Source of the DNA: Murimonas intestini
GTDB lineage: Bacteria; Bacillota; Clostridia; Lachnospirales; Lachnospiraceae
Reading direction: 5' to 3'
Assembly: GCA_003148945.1 (NCBI GenBank)
Contig: QGGY01000011.1
Location: forward strand, 62,001-126,000
Length of the DNA: 64,000 bases
Part shown: in pieces, positions 8,152-15,124 of the stretch
How positions within the stretch are numbered: the stretch's first letter is position 1
Layout: every line of letters starts with the position of its first letter
Made by a program: the position numbers and the translations under genes
Notes under the pieces: model-generated
Told to the model about the DNA's origin: nothing
Seen by the model: only the letters and a program-made list of their open reading frames with translations
Database searches by the model: none

Positions 8152-8985
8152 ATGATTCCTTTTTATGAAAACCATGAACACCATATGGTATCTGTCAATA
8201 CATGCAGTCTTTCCTTTCCGGCGCATCTGCACAAGGAGACGGAGATGGTCCTGATGCTGGACGGCAGTCTTGACGTTATGGCAGGCGGATGTGATTATAG
8301 AATAGATGAGGGGGATCTGGCAGTGATACTTCCCAATACCATACATGCCTACTCAAATCCCGGAGGGAAATGTATTATGGTGGTCTGTTCTACAGAAATG
8401 CTGGGTGAGTATGCAGCCCTGTTTTCAGGAGCTGTGCCTGATTCTCCTGTTGTCCGGGCTAAGAGCCTGCATCAGGATATTACATATGCAATGGGTTCTC
8501 TTGAGAGGGAAGGCGGTCAGGCACAGAACACTGACGTCTGTAAAGCCCTGCTGCATTTAATCTGTGCCCGCCTATTGGAGTGTATGACATTTAAAAGGCA
8601 GGAGGTACATCCGGCTCTGGACCTCACCAGCAGGGCGCTGCTCTACATAGGAGCGCACTATCTGGAACCACTTTCTTTAGAGCAGGCTGCCAGAGAGCTG
8701 TGTGTTAGCAAGTATCATCTGTCCCGTATCTTTTCGGGAAAACTGCACACAAATTTTAATGATTACATAAATCAGCTCAGACTGGACTATGCCGCCTATC
8801 TGATCCGCAGTACACAGGATTCACTGACAGACATATGCTATGCCTCAGGATTTGAGAGCAACAGGACATTTAACAGGGCCTTCAGGAAATTTTATAATGC
8901 GGCGCCAAGCGACTTACGCAGGAGAAACCGCGATACACAGAAAACACCGGAAGAAAAATATAATGCATTTATGCATAAAGAATGA
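8152..8985 (+). CDS. AraC-family transcriptional regulator with cupin sensor domain
   Basis: A 277-residue regulator. Residues about 20-80 look like a small cupin sugar-sensing barrel (AHLHKETEMVLML..., then GDLAVILPNTIHAYSN). Residues about 175-270 hold the two AraC helix-turn-helix motifs, ending in the usual CYASGFESNRTFNRAFRKF and APSDLRR. An AAAGGATG site is just before the ATG. It is divergent from the thuA-like/oxidoreductase unit and upstream of a sugar isomerase-like gene, so it likely controls this cluster in response to its substrate. Confidence 0.9.
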   Translation: MIPFYENHEHHMVSVNTCSLSFPAHLHKETEMVLMLDGSLDVMAGGCDYRIDEGDLAVILPNTIHAYSNPGGKCIMVVCSTEMLGEYAALFSGAVPDSPVVRAKSLHQDITYAMGSLEREGGQAQNTDVCKALLHLICARLLECMTFKRQEVHPALDLTSRALLYIGAHYLEPLSLEQAARELCVSKYHLSRIFSGKLHTNFNDYINQLRLDYAAYLIRSTQDSLTDICYASGFESNRTFNRAFRKFYNAAPSDLRRRNRDTQKTPEEKYNAFMHKE

Positions 8986-9022
8986 TAAAATGGTGACATC
9001 AAAACTTTTGGAGGTATTTAAA

Positions 9023-9850
9023 ATGGGGAAGATTTATCTGCAGATGTATTCGTTTATGGACGGTACCATGAATGATACATGCGAAAACCTGAGACTGGCC
9101 GCGGCTATGGGGTATGACGGCGTGGAGCTGTTCGGGGGAAACTTTGCTGTTCCGGCTGAAGAGATGAAGAGGCAGCTTGAGACATACGGTCTGGAGGCTG
9201 TTTCTATGCACGCCCAGACAGGGCAGATCAGGGAGATGATTCCGTATGCCAAAGCCCTTGGCATGAAGTTTATGGGGATAGGCATGGAAGTGATGAAGAA
9301 TGAAAAAGATGTGTACAGTTTTGCGGATACGCTCAACGAACTGGGCGAAGAGTGTGCTGCCCACGGCATTACTTTGACGTACCATAATCATACACAGGAA
9401 TTTAATTCATGTAACGGAAAGAGGATCATAGATGTGCTTGTGAGGGATACAGACCCCTCTTATGTCAGCTTTGAACTGGATGCAGGCTGGTGTGCCGCAG
9501 CGGGGGCAGACCCAATGTTTCTGGTTAAGCAGTATTCCGGAAGATTTAAGCTGATCCATGTAAAGGAGAGCAGCCGGGTGATCGGCCCTCAGCCGCCCAT
9601 GGACTTCAGTTCATTTGACAAGGATGCAGATGGGAATCCGGTGCTGCCGGAAGCTGTGAAAAAGAGCATGGAAGAGAGCAGGGCGATCAACTGTCCTGCC
9701 GGCCAGGGGCTGGTGGACTGGAAACTGCTGAAAGAGACTGCAGACCAGAATGGATGTGAGGCATATATTGTGGAGAGAGAGACTACATATGCCGGGACCA
9801 GGGCGGAGTGCCTGAAGGCGGATATTGATTATTACAGGACGGTAATATAG
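9023..9850 (+). CDS. TIM-barrel sugar phosphate isomerase/epimerase-like protein
   Basis: A 275-residue protein of the AP-endonuclease-2/xylose-isomerase-like TIM-barrel superfamily. The metal-site pattern is visible: YDGVELFGG near the start, LTYHNHTQEF in the middle (His and Glu ligands), VSFELDAGW, and LIHVKESS, ending in YIVERE. Relatives isomerise, epimerise or hydrate sugars and inositols, and some act on 3-keto glycosides. The ATG at 9023 follows TTTGGAGG at good spacing; the longer open frame upstream overlaps the araC gene and is not used. It starts 37 bp after the regulator and is probably in the same transcript. Confidence 0.88.
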   Translation: MGKIYLQMYSFMDGTMNDTCENLRLAAAMGYDGVELFGGNFAVPAEEMKRQLETYGLEAVSMHAQTGQIREMIPYAKALGMKFMGIGMEVMKNEKDVYSFADTLNELGEECAAHGITLTYHNHTQEFNSCNGKRIIDVLVRDTDPSYVSFELDAGWCAAAGADPMFLVKQYSGRFKLIHVKESSRVIGPQPPMDFSSFDKDADGNPVLPEAVKKSMEESRAINCPAGQGLVDWKLLKETADQNGCEAYIVERETTYAGTRAECLKADIDYYRTVI

Positions 9851-9861
9851 AATTACTGTAT

Positions 9862-9900
9862 GGGCATCAGGACGTGTAAAGAAACAGCAGCCTGGTGCCC
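9862..9900 (+). terminator. Hairpin after the isomerase-like gene
   Basis: Arms gggcatcagg (9862-9871) and cctggtgccc (9891-9900) pair with one G-T wobble. There is no good T-run, so termination strength is uncertain. Confidence 0.4.
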
Positions 9901-9951
9901 GTTAAAGGAAAGGTTACATCAGTATAACATTAAACTGTGGGAGATCAGGAT

Positions 9952-12117
9952 ATGGAAGGAAATATGGATAAGCCGGAAACTATACCGGGAAGTGTACGGC
10001 AAAAAGAGTTTAAGGCTGCAATATGTCCAAATTGTGGGGGAGAACTGCAGTTGGATGACAGCAGGGAACAGGCATTTTGTATGTATTGCGGCAGCAAGAT
10101 TCTTGTGAAAGAAGCTGTCAGGAAGGTATGCGTGGATAATCAGGCAGCAATAGAAAATCTTATGAAAGCGGCGCAGATTGCTTATAAGGCAGGAGATTAC
10201 CATGAGGCGGAAGAACGTTATTCACGTGTGCTTGAGATGGATCCTGATAATTATGAGGCTGTGTTTTGGGAAGGGGTCTGCCTGGGCCGGGAAAATGATA
10301 AAAAGGCCCGGGAACTTGTAAAGTATGCAGAAGTCTCGCTGGAAATGTTCAGTAAGATTTACGAGTCAGATCAAGAAATCCTGCAGAGAAAAAACGACAT
10401 GGGGAAGGAACTGCTGAAAGTGGCAGAAAAGTGCTGCTACATAAGGTATTATGTAATTAAACTGCTGGACAATCAGATAACATGCAAGAACGCTGAAATG
10501 AGAGAGCAGCTGGAATGCTTAATAAATGATACATTACAGAAATCATCCAAATATGATCTTTACTATCTTGGAAGTGGGGAGGTAATCCCCGGGAATGAAA
10601 TACGGCAGGAATTAGAAAATATTCGGCTGAAGCTAAAGAGATTTGAAGAGCAGGAAAAGGAAGCGCTCAGAGAAGCACAAAGGATCAGGGAGGAGCAGGA
10701 ACAAAGCCGCTATTGGGCTGAACATTATGATGAACTGCTTGAAGAGACAGAAACTTTGAAGCAGGAAATAATCAAGGACTTAGAAAAAGTTGAGGATTAT
10801 AGAAAGAAAGCAGATGAATTGATAAGGCAGATCAGAGAGAATAAAGAGACATTTCAAAAGAGTATACATTGGCTGATAGCAAAAAAAATGAATCCATATA
10901 GGGGTAAGTACTATGATACCCAGATCCTTATCTCTAATTTGGAAGGGGCCTGTGATGATGCATTGATATATATAAATGAATACGGGAATACAAGGAGCCA
11001 GTTGGTATTAAAGGCTTCATATCTTAAAAATGAAGATAGAGAAAATCTGGAAAACTGTTTACCCGATATTCCTGCAGCGAAGGGGATGTTAGAGAAATTA
11101 AAAGAACAGGCAGCTGAACTGAATGACGAAATTTCCAGAATAGTTGAGAAAAAGACGCACTTAATAAAGAGAATATTATGCGCAGGTGCTGCCATAATAG
11201 CGGTCATAGTTTTTGCATGGGTAAATTATCACTATAGGGTAACAGTGCCTAGAAAAAAGTATAATGAAGGAGTAAATTTATTTTACGAGGGTAATTATAC
11301 CGAGGCTAAGAAATTATTTGATCAACTGGGATATCAGGAACCTGAATTATTTCAAAATGAAGAACTATTACTAAACAGAACTCTGGAATACTATCTGCAA
11401 GGACAGGTACATTTGGAAAGCGGAGATTATAAATATGCAGCAGAGGATTTTGAGAAGGCAGGATATTTTAGGGACGCAAAGGAAATGACTCAGGAATGTT
11501 CTTACAAATATGCGGAGGGGGAGCTTAATAATCACAGTTATAATGCAGCGGCAGATGAATTTGAAAAATTGCTGGGATATAAAGATTCGGATGAGCTGTT
11601 GATAGATGCTTTATTGTCACAATTTAATTTTTATAGAATCCTTTATAGCTCTTCCAGGCTCGATGAAGTGATGGAGATAAAACAGAGAATAAAAGCTGCT
11701 GCAAATGCCAGTTCAAGATGTAAAGAGGCAGTGATAGCTGAGGCAGATAGAATATCGGAAGAGGGAGACTCTGAAAAAGCGGCTGAAATATACCAGATTA
11801 TAGATTATAATCCAGAACCAGAAATGGCAGACCAGGAAATTATATACCAGTCAGCAAATAAATTGATGGATGACGGAGTATATGTAAATGCGATAAATAA
11901 ATATCTGAAAATACGTAACTATCAGGATACAGAATATAAGCTGGGATTAGCGTATTATAAACTTTTGCAGTATAAGACGGCATTGGAAATATGGGAAGGC
12001 ATACAGGATAAGGCTGATTATCCGGAACTGGAGGGATATATTCAAACAGCAAAGGATAAGCTGCAGAAAACAGATGGAAATGAGAGTGACAGCCGCACAG
12101 AAGGATTGTTAAAATAA
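9952..12117 (+). CDS. Zinc-ribbon, coiled-coil, single-TM, TPR-repeat protein of unknown function
   Basis: A 721-residue protein of mixed architecture. Four cysteines in ICPNCGG and CMYCGS (residues about 25-46) form a zinc ribbon. TPR-like helices follow (about 55-120, KAGDYHEAEERYSRVLEMDPDN). Residues about 215-300 are Glu/Lys/Arg-rich and coiled-coil-like. One membrane segment lies near 405-423 (CAGAAIIAVIVFAW), and the rest (about 435-700) is TPR/Sel1-like, with GNYTEAKKLFDQLGY-type units. There is no N-terminal signal, so the zinc ribbon should be cytoplasmic and the C-terminal TPR part outside. The ATG at 9952 is chosen for the GGGAG site before it; a GTG at 9937 and ATG at 9964 are alternatives. 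It is visibly more AT-rich than its neighbours. No function is recognised. Confidence 0.85.
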   Translation: MEGNMDKPETIPGSVRQKEFKAAICPNCGGELQLDDSREQAFCMYCGSKILVKEAVRKVCVDNQAAIENLMKAAQIAYKAGDYHEAEERYSRVLEMDPDNYEAVFWEGVCLGRENDKKARELVKYAEVSLEMFSKIYESDQEILQRKNDMGKELLKVAEKCCYIRYYVIKLLDNQITCKNAEMREQLECLINDTLQKSSKYDLYYLGSGEVIPGNEIRQELENIRLKLKRFEEQEKEALREAQRIREEQEQSRYWAEHYDELLEETETLKQEIIKDLEKVEDYRKKADELIRQIRENKETFQKSIHWLIAKKMNPYRGKYYDTQILISNLEGACDDALIYINEYGNTRSQLVLKASYLKNEDRENLENCLPDIPAAKGMLEKLKEQAAELNDEISRIVEKKTHLIKRILCAGAAIIAVIVFAWVNYHYRVTVPRKKYNEGVNLFYEGNYTEAKKLFDQLGYQEPELFQNEELLLNRTLEYYLQGQVHLESGDYKYAAEDFEKAGYFRDAKEMTQECSYKYAEGELNNHSYNAAADEFEKLLGYKDSDELLIDALLSQFNFYRILYSSSRLDEVMEIKQRIKAAANASSRCKEAVIAEADRISEEGDSEKAAEIYQIIDYNPEPEMADQEIIYQSANKLMDDGVYVNAINKYLKIRNYQDTEYKLGLAYYKLLQYKTALEIWEGIQDKADYPELEGYIQTAKDKLQKTDGNESDSRTEGLLK

Positions 12118-12162
12118 GCAGGCTGATTAAAATGTGTGGTTAATTTAATATGTAGAAAACTT

Positions 12163-12190
12163 GTAACGATTCAGCAGGTCTGTGCATTTA
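12163..12190 (+). repeat. Short copy of the dispersed gcaggtctgtgca element
   Basis: It carries gtaac, attcagcaggtctgtgcattta, split here as gtaacgattcagcaggtc followed by tgtgcattta. Similar cores occur at 27150, 28387, 49484, 52184 and 52313. Confidence 0.7.
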
Positions 12191-12213
12191 TAAAAATTTC
12201 ATAATAAAGTAAG

Positions 12214-12310
12214 AAGCTGTGCGCTCTGATCAATATGCTGCTTTCCAGGCAGACAAGTAAAACCTTGTCACATGGAAATAAGCTTATTGATCAGCAGCGG
12301 GCAGCTTTTT
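12214..12310 (+). ncRNA. Long rod-shaped hairpin ending in a T-run (terminator or small RNA)
   Basis: Nested complementary segments stack almost end to end: aagctg/cagctt, cgct/agcg, tgatcaat/attgatca (exact 8 bp), gctt...tcca with tgga...aagc, and acaag/cttgt around a short loop. The 3' arm ends in ttttt (12306-12310). It follows the TPR gene by about 100 bp. It may be only a large terminator, but the roughly 97-nt multi-segment fold is far more than a terminator needs. It matches no RNA family I recognise. Confidence 0.5.
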
Positions 12311-12355
12311 AATTATTATTGTTCAAGCGTTAATATTTTTCAGGGAAATCTATTA

Positions 12356-12423
12356 AAATCTATAAAAGACACACAAAACATATACTTTGAATGATTGAAG
12401 CACAGTACAAAACCGAAGATAAT
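12356..12423 (+). promoter_or_regulatory. Putative YesN-activated promoter of the GH78 operon
   Basis: Positions 12356-12398 align without gaps to 20840-20882 (31 of 43 identical, including acaca, tata, tttgaat and attg blocks). In both, TTGAAT is followed 25 bp later by a -10-like box, here GATAAT (12418-12423). Two half-sites, aaatctata and aaacatata, lie 20 bp apart, as AraC-type proteins prefer. The distance from the motif start to the ATG is 112 bp here and 116 bp at the other site. Confidence 0.6.
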
Positions 12424-12467
12424 GGGGTTATCAATCAAATAGAATTATTTTGCTAAAGGAGGAGAAC

Positions 12468-15110
12468 ATGAACCATTATATTCCGGTTAACCTGCGGTGC
12501 GAGTATGAGATGAGGCCTATGGGTGTACAAAAGAGTCAGCCTCTGCTGAGCTGGCAGGTAAAGTCAGATGAGAGAGATGCATTTCAGTCGGCATATCAGA
12601 TAGTGGCTGCATCTGATCAGGAGAAGCTTGAGGGAAAGGTTTATGACCTGTGGGACACAGGGAAGGTTATGGGCGGCCGATGTTATGGGGTTTTATATGA
12701 AGGTTCACCGTTAAAAAGCGCCCAGAGAGTCTGGTGGAAGGTATGTATCTGGAATCAGAACGGTGAAGTATCAGGATATAGCGCCCCGGAATGGTTTGAG
12801 ATGGGGCTGCTTGAGGAAGAAGACTGGAAAGGGAAGTGGATGGGCTTTTTAGGCGGTTTGATAGGAAACGGCATTCTCATGCGCTATTCTTTTAACAGTC
12901 TGGGTAAGAAAATAGAGAGGGCCAGGGCATATGTCTGCTGCGCGGGTTATTATGAGCTGCGCATGAATGGTAAGAAGATAGGAGATAAACTGCTGGATCC
13001 GGCGCCAAGTGATTACAGCAGGACGCTGCTGTATTCTGCCTACGATATAACAGAGGATGTGAGAACGGGGGCAAATGTGATAGGTCTCATATTGGGCACA
13101 GGCTGGGCCGGACAGCCCAAGGTGCTTGTACAGCTCAATATTGAGTATGAGGATGGCAGCATACAGGAGGAATTTACAGACTGGGGAATCGGATGGTGTG
13201 TTGCGAAAGGACCTGTGGTCTATAACAGTATCTATGATGGAGAAGACTATGATGCCAGACTGGAGAAGGACGGATGGGATACGCCGGAATATGAATCCCG
13301 GTTCCTGAAGGAGCATCAGAGGCCGGATGGATGGATACTGGCCACTGTGGTGGAAGATCCGGGAGGAAAAAGGACCGGGGAACTGCTTCCGCCTGTGCGG
13401 GTGATGAAAAGGACAAAGCCTGAATATATCAGGACTTTTAAGGATGGCAGGAAACTGTATGATGCGGGGGAAAATCAGTCAGGATGGGTGAGGCTGACGG
13501 CAAAAGGTGAGGCCGGATCCAAAATAACGCTTTCATTTGCTGAAGTATTAGATGAAAGCGGTGATCTGGACAAGAGGGCTCTGCGTCTGGCCAGATGCGA
13601 GGATAGCTATATTCTGAGAGGAACTGGAAAAAGCGAGGAGTATGCCCCCAGGTTTACTTATCATGGATTCAGGTATTTCACAGTAAAGATTGAGGGGGAG
13701 GCAGAGATATCTGAACTGACAGCAGAATACATAAGGAGCAGTGTCAAACAGAATGCAGTATTTAGCTCTGATGATGAATTTCTGAACAGGCTGGCAGCAG
13801 TCATGAGGCATACAGACGGATGCAATCTGATGGGGATACCTACAGACTGTGACCAGAGGGATGAACGCCATGGATGGACTACGGACACTACTTCACGGGC
13901 GGAAGGCTGTACATATCACTATGATATGGGAAGCTTTTTTGAGAAATGGGCCAGGGATGTCTATGACACGCAGGATACAAAGGGGTATTTTGCGGATACA
14001 GCTCCGTTCAGATGGGGACGCAGGCCCTGTGACCCTCAGGTAAATACTCCGGTCAGCCTTGTTCTACTGATGTATGAGGTGTATGGAGACAGGCGGATAT
14101 TGGAAGAGTGCTATGACAGTATGATGAAATACCTGATGGTTCTTTTAAAAGAGGCCGACGGCTACCTGATTTCCAGGACAGGTTTTGGGGAATGGGCGTG
14201 CCCCAGGGAAGAGTGCATCAGGGAAGAGTACGGAGCCGGCGCTGCATCTAAAAATGTCACTCCCACACTTGTATCTACGGCGTATCTGTATTATTCCATA
14301 TCACAGATAAAAGAGATAGCCCGGATACTGAAAAAAGACGATATACAATATCTGGAAGGGCTTCAGGAGACAGTCCGGCAAAAATATAATGAGCGGTTCT
14401 TAAATAAAAAGACGTTCCAGTATGATATGGGGAGTCAGAGCGCAAATGCACTTTCTCTGGCCCTGGGGCTGGTACCCGGGGAATATAAGGACGCAGTGGC
14501 AGATAACATAGCAGCAGATATCAGAAAGCACAATGGGCATATGACGACAGGAAACATGGGAACAAAGGCTCTGCTGGAAGTGCTTTGCCAGGCGGGAAGA
14601 GACGATGAGGCTTATGAGATCATGACAGTGAGGACAGCGCCGGGGTTCGGCTACATGCTGGATAAGGGAGCGACAACAGTCTGGGAACGATGGGAGGCAG
14701 ATGAGGACAATAATATCATGAACTCCAGAAATCATCCCATGCTGGCTGCAGTCTGTGTATGGTTTTATAAATATCTGGGAGGGATCCGGGTACAGCCCGG
14801 AAGCAGCGGTCTGCAGCAGCTTGTCATAAGACCTTCAGTGCCGGAGGGATTAAACAAGGTGCATGTACAGATGGAAATACTAAATGGTGAAGTGACATCC
14901 TCCTGGAGGAAAGAAAAGGAGAACTTCATTTTGGAGGTGACAGTGCCGTTTAATACAAGGGCCCAAATATACATACCCGGGAAATGCGGGAGTGTCAGCC
15001 GTATTCTTTTTAATGGAGAAGTTACGGAGATAAAAAAGGCCGGAGAAGACAGACATGACTGCATTTTTGAAACAGGCAGCGGTAAATACACATTTATAAC
15101 TAAAAGATGA
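12468..15110 (+). CDS. GH78 alpha-L-rhamnosidase
   Basis: An 880-residue glycoside hydrolase that releases terminal L-rhamnose from plant glycosides or pectic side chains. The N-terminal beta domains contain the family segment YELRMNGKKIGD. The (alpha/alpha)6 domain has TDCDQRDERHGWTTD near residues 459-473, matching the Asp/Glu cluster known from Bacillus RhaB, and GATTVWERWE near 733-742 with the second catalytic Glu. There is no signal peptide, so it acts in the cytoplasm on imported substrate. The ATG at 12468 follows AAAGGAGG; the longer TTG-initiated frame at 12450 would swallow that site. Its stop overlaps the start region of the next gene, and its promoter resembles that of the transporter at 20956. 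Confidence 0.93.
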   Translation: MNHYIPVNLRCEYEMRPMGVQKSQPLLSWQVKSDERDAFQSAYQIVAASDQEKLEGKVYDLWDTGKVMGGRCYGVLYEGSPLKSAQRVWWKVCIWNQNGEVSGYSAPEWFEMGLLEEEDWKGKWMGFLGGLIGNGILMRYSFNSLGKKIERARAYVCCAGYYELRMNGKKIGDKLLDPAPSDYSRTLLYSAYDITEDVRTGANVIGLILGTGWAGQPKVLVQLNIEYEDGSIQEEFTDWGIGWCVAKGPVVYNSIYDGEDYDARLEKDGWDTPEYESRFLKEHQRPDGWILATVVEDPGGKRTGELLPPVRVMKRTKPEYIRTFKDGRKLYDAGENQSGWVRLTAKGEAGSKITLSFAEVLDESGDLDKRALRLARCEDSYILRGTGKSEEYAPRFTYHGFRYFTVKIEGEAEISELTAEYIRSSVKQNAVFSSDDEFLNRLAAVMRHTDGCNLMGIPTDCDQRDERHGWTTDTTSRAEGCTYHYDMGSFFEKWARDVYDTQDTKGYFADTAPFRWGRRPCDPQVNTPVSLVLLMYEVYGDRRILEECYDSMMKYLMVLLKEADGYLISRTGFGEWACPREECIREEYGAGAASKNVTPTLVSTAYLYYSISQIKEIARILKKDDIQYLEGLQETVRQKYNERFLNKKTFQYDMGSQSANALSLALGLVPGEYKDAVADNIAADIRKHNGHMTTGNMGTKALLEVLCQAGRDDEAYEIMTVRTAPGFGYMLDKGATTVWERWEADEDNNIMNSRNHPMLAAVCVWFYKYLGGIRVQPGSSGLQQLVIRPSVPEGLNKVHVQMEILNGEVTSSWRKEKENFILEVTVPFNTRAQIYIPGKCGSVSRILFNGEVTEIKKAGEDRHDCIFETGSGKYTFITKR

Positions 15111-15124
15111 AAGGAACAGGGGCG

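Larger units (their letters stand above)
12118..12467 (+). other. 350-bp intergenic region: dispersed repeat, long hairpin and shared promoter motif
   Basis: No coding sequence is apparent. From left to right it holds a copy of the gcaggtctgtgca repeat (12163-12190), a long rod-like hairpin with a T-run (12214-12310), and a 43-bp motif shared with the promoter at 20840 (12356-12398) followed by a GATAAT box. Confidence 0.8.

Noticed and set aside
8840..9022. Longer start of the TIM-barrel isomerase-like gene
   Set aside because: It would overlap the AraC coding region; the ATG at 9023 has a strong TTTGGAGG site and begins the family's conserved strand.
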